A DNA stretch of 64,000 nt from Bradyrhizobium sp. KBS0727 (GCF_005937885.2 NZ_CP042176.1:6567501-6631500), one strand, 5' to 3'. Shown: positions 7,399 through 15,787, counted from the stretch's first letter. Notes: generated from the sequence alone by a model not told the origin. Translations and numbers: made by a program.

Positions 7399-8097
7399 AT
7401 GAGACGTGCCGACCGGCTGTTTCAGATCATTCAGGTGCTCCGGCGCACCCGGAAGCCGCTGACGGCGGATGCGATCGCGGCCGAGCTGGAAACCTCGAAG
7501 CGGACGATTTACCGCGACATCGCCACCCTGATCGAACAACGCGTGCCGATCCGCGGCGAAGCCGGCATGGGCTACATCCTGGAAAAGGGATTCGACCTGC
7601 CGCCGCTGATGCTGACCCCCGACGAAATCGAGGCGGCCGTGCTCGGTGCGCAGTGGGTGGCAGGACACGCCGATCCCGTGCTCGCCCGCGCAGCCCAGGA
7701 CCTGATGGCGAAGATCGCCGACACCGTCCCCGAACGCTTAAGGCCGTTCGTGCTCGAACCCGCCAGTCGCGCCCGCCCGGTCTGGAACAGGGAACCCGAC
7801 CGTATCGACATGGTGCGGACGCGGTCGAATATCCACGAAGGCAAGAAGATCACCCTGAATTATCGCGACGAGCACGGCCGCGACAGCCAGCGCACCATCT
7901 GGCCGATCGCGATCGGCTATCACGAGGCCGTGCGGATTCTGGCGGCGTGGTGCGAACTGCGCAAGGATTTCCGCAGTTTCCGCACCGACCGCGTCATCGA
8001 CGCGGTGTACCACGACGAAAAATATCCGGAACGGCGCGACCTGCTGCGGGCGAAATGGCGCAGAAGCCTGGTCTGGGAGGCGCCCAAGGATACCTGA
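7399..8097 (+). CDS. YafY-type HTH/WYL-domain transcriptional regulator
   Basis: Protein of 232 residues: an N-terminal winged HTH (residues ~1-55; ADAIAAELETSKRTIYRDIA) and a WYL domain (about 135-205; IWPIAIGYHEAVRILAAWCE, then FRSFRTDRV). WYL regulators sense small ligands or nucleic acids and act as repressors or activators. The upstream AGGAAAAGAGA supports the ATG. The palindrome before it and the twin before the GST-like gene suggest that it controls both. Confidence 0.9.
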   Translation: MRRADRLFQIIQVLRRTRKPLTADAIAAELETSKRTIYRDIATLIEQRVPIRGEAGMGYILEKGFDLPPLMLTPDEIEAAVLGAQWVAGHADPVLARAAQDLMAKIADTVPERLRPFVLEPASRARPVWNREPDRIDMVRTRSNIHEGKKITLNYRDEHGRDSQRTIWPIAIGYHEAVRILAAWCELRKDFRSFRTDRVIDAVYHDEKYPERRDLLRAKWRRSLVWEAPKDT

Positions 8098-8134
8098 CTG
8101 TCGCCGCACGGCCTGCGTTCGGCTATACAGAGCC

Positions 8135-8467
8135 ATGGATCACATCGGCAATTACATCGACCCCGCCAACGACAACGCGAGTCCCTGCCAGAGCTGCGGC
8201 GCCTGCTGCAGCTATTCGGAAAACTGGCCGCGCTTCACCACCGAGGATGAGGCGGAGCTGGACCTGATCCCCCAGAAATTCGTCAACGACAAGCTCTCGG
8301 GGATGCGCTGCGACGGCAACCGCTGCTCGGCACTGTCAGGCAAGGTCGGCGAAGCGACATCGTGCACGATCTATGCGGTGCGGCCCGAGGTCTGCCGGAC
8401 CTGCATGCCCGGCGATCCCGAATGCGCGATGGCGCGGAAGCGGCACGGCCTGCCCGTGCTGGCGTGA
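8135..8467 (+). CDS. YkgJ-family cysteine-cluster protein
   Basis: Protein of 110 residues with the N-terminal cluster C18-x2-C21-x2-C24-C25 and further cysteines in CTIYAVRPEVCRTCMPGDPEC, the YkgJ zinc- or iron-binding pattern. The function of this family is unsettled; metal chelation is the usual suggestion. It lies 37 bp after the WYL regulator on the same strand and may be co-transcribed. Confidence 0.82.
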   Translation: MDHIGNYIDPANDNASPCQSCGACCSYSENWPRFTTEDEAELDLIPQKFVNDKLSGMRCDGNRCSALSGKVGEATSCTIYAVRPEVCRTCMPGDPECAMARKRHGLPVLA

Positions 8468-8475
8468 ATCAAAGC

Positions 8476-8622
8476 TGTCGTCCCGGCCTGGTGCGCAATT
8501 GCGCACGGGGCGCCGGGACCCGTACCGCGTGATTTATCGATAAGGCAGAATGGCTGACGCCTTCCGTAACCACCAAAGCCGATGGCTATGGGTCCCCGCG
8601 TTCGCGGGAACGACGGAACGAC
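8476..8622. repeat. Dispersed palindromic repeat, family B (copy 1)
   Basis: Begins CGTCCCGGCCTGG and ends with CGCGTTCGCGGGAACGACGG. An inner hairpin TGCGCAATTGCGCA is visible. Related sequence occurs at 56874-56986 and 58422-58562. It fills the gap between two genes on opposite strands. Confidence 0.65.
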
Positions 8623-8625
8623 GTT

Positions 8626-9024
8626 TTACGCCGTCACCGCCTCGACTTCGTCGTCGATCTCATCCTCGATCGGGGCAAAGGTCGAGAGTGGCTTGGTCGA
8701 CAGCGTGATCGGCTTGCGGTGGCCGTAGGACGACGAGGGCGTGGAGCGCGCGGCCGGTTCGCGCGACAGCGCATAAAGCGTGGAACCGACACGGCCACCC
8801 AACTGGATCAGGTCGCGCTCGGTGCAGCTTGCCGCGATGGCCACAGCCAGGGCGTGCAGATGGCTGCGACGGTAGCAGAACAGCGCCAGCATGGCGCGGA
8901 CATCGGAACTCACGCTTGCGACCAGCAGCGGCAGGCCGTTTGCATTGGCGCGGTACATCTCACCGAGCAGTTCATCCCGGACCGGGCAGAAATCGTTCTC
9001 GAATGCGTCACGGCTTGAAAACAT
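8626..9024 (-). CDS. Conserved hypothetical protein
   Basis: Predicted 132-residue protein, starting at ATG 9024 with GAGGGAGA a few bases upstream (the frame is open further to 9057). No domain recognised. The first ~90 residues look like a compact helical domain (VASVSSDVRAMLALFCYRRS); the last 40 are Ser/Pro-rich then acidic (IEDEIDDEVEAVTA) and probably disordered. No signal peptide or membrane segment. Confidence 0.65.
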   Translation of the reverse strand: MFSSRDAFENDFCPVRDELLGEMYRANANGLPLLVASVSSDVRAMLALFCYRRSHLHALAVAIAASCTERDLIQLGGRVGSTLYALSREPAARSTPSSSYGHRKPITLSTKPLSTFAPIEDEIDDEVEAVTA

Positions 9025-9154
9025 GAGGGTTCTCCCTCTGCGGAAGATGCATTGCAATTCTCTAACGAAAGGTTAACCAACGGAAGCAGTAGTGTTCCGG
9101 GGCACTTGCCAGTTGCAGCCGAATCGGAACCGGCCGTGGCAGCGATTCGCTTGG

Positions 9155-9246
9155 AGCGTTTTCGAGCGAAGTGGAAACCGGTTCGCGTAAAGAAAACGCG
9201 TCAAAGCAGAGGACCAGAGCCCGGTTCTGGTTCAATCAGAACCGGG
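9155..9246. repeat. Dispersed repeat, family C (copy 1), with a GC-rich hairpin
   Basis: 9155-9206 carries GCGTTTTCGAGCGAAGTGGA followed by CCGGTTCGCGTAAAGAAAAC; a reverse-complement copy lies at 47746-47796. Directly after it, CCCGGTTCTG/CAGAACCGGG (9220-9246) forms a 10-bp stem. The surrounding 9058-9328 gap holds no gene I can support. Confidence 0.65.
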
Positions 9247-9328
9247 GTCCAGGAGCGCGCGGGACCCGAATCCATGCCCGCGCTTGCCGGGCAAGCCGGC
9301 TACGGTCGGATCGACGCCATGAAGGCGA

Positions 9329-9721
9329 TCAGTTCGACGCCATGAAAATCGACAGGAAAAAACCGGTGAGATGGTGCAGCGCCTGATCGACGCCGATCAG
9401 AGTCCAGAACCACGGGTGTTCCTGCTCCAGCGTCACGCCGTATGACGAGGCGATAATTCCCTTGGCGCGGTCGACCGTAATGTGAATGGCAAAGTCGATC
9501 AGGGCGACGAACCAGAACCGCGGCGCGACAACCAGAATCAGCGTCATCGACACCGCCAGATGCACGAGACAATGCGCCAGCAGCGGCAGCGCCCAGCCGG
9601 TCTTTTGATCCTTGCCGATCGCCATCCAGGAATTTTGCAGAACAAAATCGGCGATGATGTGCTTCACCGTAAGAAGCAACATCCATCCCACCAGCGCACC
9701 GACCGGGACCGACGACGACAT
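9329..9721 (-). CDS. DUF3307-like integral membrane protein
   Basis: Predicted 130-residue protein with about four hydrophobic segments (ALVGWMLLLTVKHIIADFVL, LLAHCLVHLAVSMTLILVV, FVALIDFAIHITVDR and ALHHLTGFFLSIFM). The KHIIADF and HCLVHL motifs with histidines in membrane helices fit the DUF3307 family of unknown function. An in-frame TTG at 9736 is possible, but I chose the ATG at 9721. No clear ribosome-binding site is seen. Confidence 0.75.
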   Translation of the reverse strand: MSSSVPVGALVGWMLLLTVKHIIADFVLQNSWMAIGKDQKTGWALPLLAHCLVHLAVSMTLILVVAPRFWFVALIDFAIHITVDRAKGIIASSYGVTLEQEHPWFWTLIGVDQALHHLTGFFLSIFMASN

Positions 9722-9736
9722 CGAGGGAAACAACAA

Positions 9737-10110
9737 AGCTGACGCCCTTTGCTGGGGACTGACGAGGTGGCGAAAAACCGGGATCTAGGCAGTCAGCGCA
9801 ATTGTCTTCTCAAACCCGGACTGTCCGAAACATTACCGGTATTTATGACACCTCCCGGACCGGAATGCACCTGTGGGCTGTCCGAAAATCACATGGTGTG
9901 GCGAAACTGCGATACTGCAGGGAGCACTGTCCTCGCGGTAAGGTTACCGGTCGGGGCGGTTTGCATTCCGTCCCAAGCGCGATATCATCGGCGGACGGGC
10001 AAAATTGTTGTTCTTTTCTAGGCATTTACGAAAACATTAGGACGGCCTCATCATTAGGACGGCCTCCGACGCCGGCTTGACGGCGAGACGTCCCCGACCG
10101 GGTATGAGCC
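9737..10110. other. Intergenic region without a supported gene; contains a 15-bp tandem repeat
   Basis: About 370 bases with weak overlapping frames that look non-coding. The only clear structure is CATTAGGACGGCCTC at 10035-10049, repeated exactly at 10052-10066 (period 17), ending 45 bp before the next start codon. It may be a regulatory site or a recent small duplication. Confidence 0.5.
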
Positions 10111-11553
10111 ATGAGCGCTGAAGCCCCCACGCCGCAACCGGAAATGCCACGCCAACGTTCGCGGGTGGTGAAAAGCAATCGCTCGCAGATCGTGCTGTTT
10201 TCGATCCTGACCTTGATTCTCAGCGCCGTCACGGTTTGGGGAGGCCGAACCTGGGTGCGAAATTCCGAGACGCTGGTATTCGCCGTCGGTGAGGCCAACG
10301 GCCCTGAAGCACGCTTCGCGGCCAAACTGGCGGCGCTGCTGAAGAGCAATGCGTCGCGGCTGCGTCTCAAGATCGTGCCCAGCGGCGACAACGCCAAGGC
10401 GCTGGCGTCGTTCGACCGCAAGGAAGCCAACCTTGCGATCCTGCGCACCGACGCCAAAGTCCCGTCGCGCGCCCGCGCGGTCGCCATCCTCGAACACGAC
10501 GTGCTGCTGCTGCTCAGTCCCGGCAACAAGAAGATCAAGACCGTGGCCGACCTGAAGAAGAAGAAGATCGCGGTCATGGCCGACAGCGAGAGCAGCGTGG
10601 CCCTCGTCCGCAACATCCTCGAACTTTCCGACAGCCCCGACGCAGCGGCGCGGGTCCAGATGGCGCCGCCGGGCGCGACCCTGGAGAAGCTGTTCGCGTC
10701 GGGCACCGGCGCGGTGGTCGTGGTCGCGCACGCCTCGCAGGTCATGAAGGACAGAAGCTACGAGCAACTTGCCAAGCACGGCGGCTTTACCCTGAACGCG
10801 ATCGACGCCGCGAAAGCGCTCGCCAGGAAATACCCGGCGCTTTCCGAGGAGACGCTGACGACCGGCATGCTGTCCGGCGCACCCGCGATCCCCGACGACG
10901 ACCTTACCACCATCGGGCTGGAGTGGCTGCTGGTGGCACAGTCCGGATTGTCGACCACGACCATGAGCGACCTCGCCCGCCTGATCTACGAAAACAAGGC
11001 CGATCTGGCGCTGAGCGACGGCTTCGCCAGCAAGATCGAACCGGCGGTGACCGACAAGGATGCCTTCATCGCCGCGCATGCGGGGGCCGCCGAATATATC
11101 AACGACGATACCAAGTCGTTCATGGATCGCTACAGCGACATGATGTATCTGGGCGCGGCCGCGCTCAGCGTCATCGGCTCGATCTTTGCCGGCATCTACA
11201 CCAAGATCACGCGGATTGCACCGGAGAAGGCCGGCGAACTCGCAACTGCCATTCTCGATATCGGCGAGCGGATGGAATACGCCAAAACTCTCGACGCCCT
11301 CGACGAGCTGCAGGACGAACTCGAGGCGATCCTGCGCGGCGCGGTGATAGGGTTGCGCGACGGCACCATTTCCAGCGACGGACTGGAGACCTTCAAGCTG
11401 GGCTACGAGTTCGTCCGCGACGACATCGGCATGCGCCGCGAGCATCTCAAGCGGCACACCCCGCAGAACCCCGGCGCGCAAAACCCGGGGACCCAAACCC
11501 CTGTCGCGCACGACGACAATGTCGTGGTCGTGAAGACCGCACAGAGCGCGTAA
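10111..11553 (+). CDS. Membrane-anchored TAXI-type TRAP solute-binding protein
   Basis: Protein of 480 residues. After a basic cytoplasmic N-terminus, a membrane segment lies at about 27-45 (IVLFSILTLILSAVTVW), followed by a periplasmic TAXI-type binding domain (FAVGEANGPEARFAAKLAAL... VADLKKKKIAVMADSESS). A second membrane segment lies at about 344-363 (LGAAALSVIGSIFAGIY), then a ~115-residue charged helical tail predicted to be cytoplasmic. No TRAP permease gene is nearby, so this may be a sensor rather than a transporter component (inference). Confidence 0.82.
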   Translation: MSAEAPTPQPEMPRQRSRVVKSNRSQIVLFSILTLILSAVTVWGGRTWVRNSETLVFAVGEANGPEARFAAKLAALLKSNASRLRLKIVPSGDNAKALASFDRKEANLAILRTDAKVPSRARAVAILEHDVLLLLSPGNKKIKTVADLKKKKIAVMADSESSVALVRNILELSDSPDAAARVQMAPPGATLEKLFASGTGAVVVVAHASQVMKDRSYEQLAKHGGFTLNAIDAAKALARKYPALSEETLTTGMLSGAPAIPDDDLTTIGLEWLLVAQSGLSTTTMSDLARLIYENKADLALSDGFASKIEPAVTDKDAFIAAHAGAAEYINDDTKSFMDRYSDMMYLGAAALSVIGSIFAGIYTKITRIAPEKAGELATAILDIGERMEYAKTLDALDELQDELEAILRGAVIGLRDGTISSDGLETFKLGYEFVRDDIGMRREHLKRHTPQNPGAQNPGTQTPVAHDDNVVVVKTAQSA

Positions 11554-11556
11554 GGT

Positions 11557-12432
11557 TCAGGCCGCGTTCGGCGCGGCCGGCACCCGCGCCCTGATCTCGG
11601 CGATCTTGCGCTTGAGCGCGACCTGGCGCGGATCGGTCAGCACCGCGGCGCGCGCTTCCGCCACCGCACCGCCGAGATCGGCCAGATCAAGCACACCGTC
11701 GAAGGTCGGCTTCGCGAGCCCGTCGATGATGGCGTTCCAGTCCGCCACGCCTTGACGATAGGGATCGCCATATCCCTTGATCATATCAGCGGTTTGCACG
11801 ATGGCAGGCGCGGCCGCGGGTTGCTTGGTCAGGCTGCGGTCGATCATGTGAAGCCAGCGTTCGACCCAGGCCCGCTCCTTGGTGTAACGCACCGAAAACT
11901 GCCGCCACCGCCGCAGCCCCGCCTCCATCTTCAAGCGGCGAATACCCCATCGGCTCGCCGTGCTGAAGCGGATCGACACCGGCAGGCGCAGCCAGCCGAG
12001 CCATTCGAGCACATCGAGCACCGGTTCGGCGACAATGGCGGGGAGCGCACCGATCAATTCGTCGATGCGGAATCTCCTGACCTCGTTGATCGGCGCGGCC
12101 GGCACACCCGGCCGCCCCTCAAGAGTCGCGAGCGTGAGCTGCGCGATCCGGATCGGGTCTTCGTAGCTCATGCGCGCCGCCATCAACCGCGCGATCTCGG
12201 CGAACACGGCATCATCGAAACCGCGCCGGCCGACGAACCGCCGCAGCCGGTCGACATAGAGCTGGGCGTAGCTCGTCCCCTGATAGACGATCAGCATGTG
12301 AATGGCGTCGCTGGCGACGGGCACGACGGCTTCCGGCAACCCCTCCGGCAGCAATGGCGGCGTGTCGTCGACCTCGCCGATGACATCGGCGAACAGGTAA
12401 CGCAACGAGGACAGGATACCGCGGTCCGACAC
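11557..12432 (-). CDS. Stand-alone C-terminal domain of indolepyruvate oxidoreductase beta-type subunits
   Basis: Protein of 291 residues. DAIHMLIVYQGTSYAQLYVD and ARLMAARMSYEDPIRIAQL resemble the C-terminal domain of the long indolepyruvate:ferredoxin oxidoreductase beta subunits (YQDxxYAxLYLDRL...MSYEDxIRVADLK), probably DUF6537. The preceding pyruvate-oxidoreductase gamma domain is absent, and no partner alpha subunit occurs in the window. No signal peptide or cofactor motif is seen. It ends 4 bp from the convergent TAXI gene and starts 18 bp after the membrane cyclic-nucleotide-binding gene, probably as one transcript. Confidence 0.65.
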   Translation of the reverse strand: MSDRGILSSLRYLFADVIGEVDDTPPLLPEGLPEAVVPVASDAIHMLIVYQGTSYAQLYVDRLRRFVGRRGFDDAVFAEIARLMAARMSYEDPIRIAQLTLATLEGRPGVPAAPINEVRRFRIDELIGALPAIVAEPVLDVLEWLGWLRLPVSIRFSTASRWGIRRLKMEAGLRRWRQFSVRYTKERAWVERWLHMIDRSLTKQPAAAPAIVQTADMIKGYGDPYRQGVADWNAIIDGLAKPTFDGVLDLADLGGAVAEARAAVLTDPRQVALKRKIAEIRARVPAAPNAA

Positions 12433-12450
12433 GCTCCTCGCTCCCGGCCT

Positions 12451-13119
12451 CTAGGCGGGCTTCGGCGCGACCGCAGGCGCGGCCGTCTGCTGGCTCAGTT
12501 GCTTCTGCAGCGTCTCGAGATTCTGAAACAGCCGGGCGCTGGAGAGGCGGAGAAAATAGAAACCGAACGCCGGGTTTTGCACGTAAAGCTCCTCGACCTT
12601 GCTGTAGCTGACGCTCAGCACGCGCCCGGCTTCGATGCATTCCAGCGACTGGGTGCGCACGTTCGACGGCGAGAGCATGCCGAGTTCGCCGACGATGGCG
12701 CCGACCGGCAATACGATGCCGGACTCGACCAGCTTGAACCGGCCGCTGACGATATAGAGCATGTCCTCGGCCTTCTCGTCTTTGTAGAACAGCATTTCGC
12801 CGGCGCTACAGTTGCGCTCGATCATGAACGGTTTCAGCCAGTCCATCGACAGGTCGCTGTTGACGGATTTCCTCACGTCGCGCACCAGCTGCAGCATCTG
12901 GTGCAGGCGATACGAGTTGACCAGGCACATCACCGACTGCACCAGCATGACCAGGTAATTATGCGCTGGAATGGCAGTCAGGAAGAGAACGACGTTGGCG
13001 AGAATGCCGAAGATCCGCAACGGGATCATGGTCCGCATCGTGGTGGTGGCGACCACGAAGATCGACGCGAACAGCGCGCCGGCGGTTCCCGCATGTTCTG
13101 CCAGATGAGACGTGTCCAT
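12451..13119 (-). CDS. Membrane protein with cyclic-nucleotide-binding domain (Popeye-like arrangement)
   Basis: Predicted 222-residue protein. Three hydrophobic helices (about residues 12-26, 30-50 and 52-72) are followed by a Crp-type cyclic-nucleotide-binding domain (about 95-195) with EMLFYKDEKAEDMLYIVSG and GAIVGELGMLSPSNVRTQS, where GELGML and the following Arg form a degenerate phosphate-binding cassette. There is no DNA-binding domain. The frame is open 99 codons further upstream, but that part looks non-coding; I start at ATG 13119. It is divergent from a cyclic-nucleotide-gated channel gene. Confidence 0.78.
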   Translation of the reverse strand: MDTSHLAEHAGTAGALFASIFVVATTTMRTMIPLRIFGILANVVLFLTAIPAHNYLVMLVQSVMCLVNSYRLHQMLQLVRDVRKSVNSDLSMDWLKPFMIERNCSAGEMLFYKDEKAEDMLYIVSGRFKLVESGIVLPVGAIVGELGMLSPSNVRTQSLECIEAGRVLSVSYSKVEELYVQNPAFGFYFLRLSSARLFQNLETLQKQLSQQTAAPAVAPKPA

Positions 13120-13437
13120 TGGAGGCCAGCCAATTCTTTGCGAAGTGAATGGTTTCGCAATTCTGTTGCGGTGCCCGCTATCGTAATGTCCGCTGGGCAT
13201 TTTTGATATACGAGGAAAAACGACGTTTTTTCGGGATTCTCGCCCAGCCCGGGCAAAATTCGGCCCCCAGGAGATACCAAGGCGTGACCGGGGCGCCCCT
13301 GCGGCCAGCGGCGATAAACGCTGATTGCCTGATGTCGTTGACGGCCTCCCCGGAGGGGGGCACGTTGCGCGAACCGGTCCTGCCGTGGCATGACCGCTAT
13401 CACGCTTTTTCAGCACCGATCAGGCGCCCTCTTTCCA
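13120..13437. promoter_or_regulatory. Divergent intergenic region between two cyclic-nucleotide-binding genes
   Basis: About 318 bases separating the membrane CNBD gene and the channel gene, both reading outward. It should hold both promoters. I could not identify a convincing operator or a CRP-like palindrome by eye. Confidence 0.4.
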
Positions 13438-14550
13438 ATGCCCAAACGGCTCGTTCTTTCGGCTCTGACGATTTTCGCCGCCCAGACGGCCGGCCGCAAC
13501 ATGACCAAAGCGGCCTATGTCGCGGTGACGGTCGGCGTCAGCGTCATGGTGCTGCTCACGGTCGCGCCCGCCTATGAGGCGGCGCATCGCTGGGTCGACG
13601 CCGTGCTGTGGGCGTGCTGGGCCTACTTCGTGTTCGAATGGGTGGTGCGGCTGCGCCTCGCGCGGGCGTCGCAGCGCGGCTGGGGCTATACGCGGTCGGT
13701 CCGCGGGCTGGTGGACGCCGCCGCCGTTATCGCGGTGCCGCTGGCGCTGGTCTGCGGCACCGATCCGCGGACGGCATGGCTGCTCGCGATCCTGTGGGTG
13801 CTCAAGGTGGTCCCCGGCGTTCCGGGCTTGCGGCAATTGCGCCGGGTGCTGGTGATCGAGTCCGGCTCGCTGTTGAGCGTGCTGGTGATTTTCCTGATGG
13901 TGCTGTTTCTGGCATCGGTCGCGGTCTATTTCTTCGAACGCGACGTTCAGCCTGCCACCTTCGGCAGCGTGCCCGCCGCGCTCTGGTGGGCGGTCGCGAC
14001 GCTGACCACCACCGGTTATGGCGACGTGGTGCCGATCACGCTGCCCGGCCGCATCGTCGCCGCGCTGGTGATGATCTGCGGCCTCGGCGTGTTCGGGCTG
14101 TGGACCGGTATTCTCGCCACCGGTTTTGCCGCCGAGACCCGCCGCGACAACTTCCTGAAGACCTGGGAGTCCGTCAGCAAGGTGCCGTTCTTCGCAGCGC
14201 TTGGCCCGGCCGCGATCGCCGACGTCACCCACATGCTACGCACCATGGACCTGCCGCCGCGCACCATGATCATCCGCAAGGGCCAGCAGGGCGACTGCAT
14301 GTATTTCATCGCCGCCGGCGAGGTCGAGGTCGACCTGCCCGGCAAAAAGGTCAGGCTGAGCGAGGGCGCGTTCTTCGGCGAGATGGCGCTGCTCGGCAAC
14401 AATCTGCGCTCGGCCAACATCACCACTACGCGGCTGTCGAAATTGCTGGTGCTCGACCTCGTCGATTTCCGCCTGCTGATGGCGCGGCACCCCGATCTGG
14501 CCCAGACCATCGACGCCGAGGCCAACCGGCGCGCACTGGAAAACAAGTAA
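13438..14550 (+). CDS. Cyclic-nucleotide-gated potassium channel (MloK1-like)
   Basis: Protein of 370 residues with six predicted membrane helices, the pore loop with the K+ selectivity filter TTTGYGD (about 191-197), and a C-terminal cyclic-nucleotide-binding domain with EGAFFGEMALLGNNLRSANI, holding the conserved GEMAL and the phosphate-binding RSA arginine. It matches the Mesorhizobium loti MloK1 plan (355 residues, no C-linker), including FERDVQPATFGSVP and GLWTGILATGF. Upstream ATGs at 13390 and downstream at 13501 are alternatives; I chose 13438. Expected to form tetramers in the inner membrane, opened by cAMP. Confidence 0.92.
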   Translation: MPKRLVLSALTIFAAQTAGRNMTKAAYVAVTVGVSVMVLLTVAPAYEAAHRWVDAVLWACWAYFVFEWVVRLRLARASQRGWGYTRSVRGLVDAAAVIAVPLALVCGTDPRTAWLLAILWVLKVVPGVPGLRQLRRVLVIESGSLLSVLVIFLMVLFLASVAVYFFERDVQPATFGSVPAALWWAVATLTTTGYGDVVPITLPGRIVAALVMICGLGVFGLWTGILATGFAAETRRDNFLKTWESVSKVPFFAALGPAAIADVTHMLRTMDLPPRTMIIRKGQQGDCMYFIAAGEVEVDLPGKKVRLSEGAFFGEMALLGNNLRSANITTTRLSKLLVLDLVDFRLLMARHPDLAQTIDAEANRRALENK

Positions 14551-14570
14551 CAAGAAAAACGGAGAACGAG

Positions 14571-15356
14571 ATGTCCGAACCAGCCGAGGCGGCCAGTGCG
14601 CCGGTCCTCGAAATCAGCGGCGCACGCGCCACCATCCGCCTCAACCGGCCGAAACACCTGAACCGGCTGCAGAGTGAGGATCTCGGCGACCTGCTGAAAC
14701 TGTTCGACCGGATCGAGGCCGATCCCGCTATCCGCGTGCTGGTGCTGACCGGCACCGGCCGCGCCTTCAGTGCCGGCTATGACCTCAACTCGGTCGCCGA
14801 CCGCGCGACCAGCGCCAAGGAAGAACAGAGCGCGGGCTCCGCGTTTGAAGTCGTGGTCAACCGGCTGGAGGATCTCGGCGTACCGACCATCTGCCGGCTC
14901 AATGGCGGCGTCTATGGCGGCTCGACCGATCTGGCGCTGGCCTGCGACTTCCGCATCGGCGTCGACACCGCCGAAATGTTCATGCCGGCGGCGCGGCTGG
15001 GCTTGCATTACTACAAGAGCGGCATCGCGCGCTATGTGGCGCGGCTCGGCGTCGACAACGCCAAGAAGCTGTTCTTGACCGCGCAGAAGATCACCGCACC
15101 CGAGATGCTGCGGATCGGCTATCTCACCGCCATGGTGCCGCTGGAATCGCTCGACGAGGAAGTCGACCGCCTCGCCACCATTCTCGGCGGCAACGCGCCG
15201 CAGGCGATGCGCGGCATGAAACGCGCCATCAACGAGTTTTCGCGCGGCCAGCTCGACGAGGAAGCCTGCGACCGCCGCCACCGCGAAAGCATGCGCAGCG
15301 CCGAGATCAAGGAAGGCATCAAGGCGTTCGCGGAAAAGCGCCCGCCGCGGTTTTAG
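14571..15356 (+). CDS. Enoyl-CoA hydratase/isomerase family protein
   Basis: Protein of 261 residues with the crotonase fold. The oxyanion-hole motif GTGRAFSAGYDLNS and the second glycine-rich motif RLNGGVYGGSTDLALACDFR are present. The region that normally carries the second catalytic Glu reads RLGLHYYKSGIARYV, with no acidic residue, so this is unlikely to be a classical hydratase and may be another crotonase-type enzyme. GGAG lies 6 nt before the ATG. It starts 20 bp after the channel gene and may be co-transcribed, though no functional link is evident. Confidence 0.85.
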   Translation: MSEPAEAASAPVLEISGARATIRLNRPKHLNRLQSEDLGDLLKLFDRIEADPAIRVLVLTGTGRAFSAGYDLNSVADRATSAKEEQSAGSAFEVVVNRLEDLGVPTICRLNGGVYGGSTDLALACDFRIGVDTAEMFMPAARLGLHYYKSGIARYVARLGVDNAKKLFLTAQKITAPEMLRIGYLTAMVPLESLDEEVDRLATILGGNAPQAMRGMKRAINEFSRGQLDEEACDRRHRESMRSAEIKEGIKAFAEKRPPRF

Positions 15357-15483
15357 ATTAGTAGCCCACGAAACAGTCCTGAAACACGATTCTCCAGATC
15401 GCGCATGAACGCGAGGCGCGTCCGCTCCGACTGATGGGCAGGGACGAAACAACGGCCTCGTGCCACCCAACTGGAGAATCAAG

Positions 15484-15735
15484 ATGCTTCGCAAGGTTCC
15501 CCTCGGACTGATCGCTGCCGCTTCCCTCGGCGTCGCTGCACTGGCTCCCGGCGCCGCTTCGGCGCACGGCTTTCATGGCGGCTGGGGACATCATGGCTGG
15601 GGCCATGGCGGCTTCGGCTTCGGCGGCATTTACGTCAACACCGGCGTCAGCGACTGCTATCAGCAGCAGTACATTCAGACCCGCCACGGCGTGCGCCTGC
15701 GCACGGTCAATGTCTGCGCTTACAACGCCTACTGA
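15484..15735 (+). CDS. Small exported His/Gly-rich protein
   Basis: Predicted 83-residue protein. A signal peptide (KVPLGLIAAASLGVAALAPG, cut near AASA-HG) leads to a mature part rich in Gly, His, Trp and Phe (GWGHHGWGHGGFGF), then two cysteines (DCYQQQY and VNVCAYNAY) that could form a disulfide. Such proteins are common in Bradyrhizobium; the His-rich stretch suggests metal binding, but there is no known function. A strong hairpin terminator follows. Confidence 0.78.
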   Translation: MLRKVPLGLIAAASLGVAALAPGAASAHGFHGGWGHHGWGHGGFGFGGIYVNTGVSDCYQQQYIQTRHGVRLRTVNVCAYNAY

Positions 15736-15754
15736 TTGCGCCTGAACGACACGC

Positions 15755-15787
15755 AAAACCCCGATCGCGGCCCGCGATCGGGGTTTT
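15755..15787 (+). terminator. Rho-independent terminator
   Basis: CCCCGATCGC (15759-15768), loop GGCCC, GCGATCGGGG (15774-15783), then TTTT; the upstream AAAA also makes it usable in the other direction. It lies between the small His-rich gene and the convergent nitroreductase gene. Confidence 0.85.

Noticed and set aside
9749..10021. 90-codon frame on the + strand before the TAXI-type gene
   Set aside because: No ribosome-binding site, no domain, and overlapping frames of similar length; composition looks non-coding.
11752..13206. 484-codon open frame on the + strand
   Set aside because: Antisense to the stand-alone oxidoreductase-domain and membrane CNBD genes, which have recognisable domains.
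13120..13416. 99-codon N-terminal extension of the membrane CNBD protein
   Set aside because: Sequence is low in hydrophobic pattern, has no family similarity and would fill the divergent promoter region.
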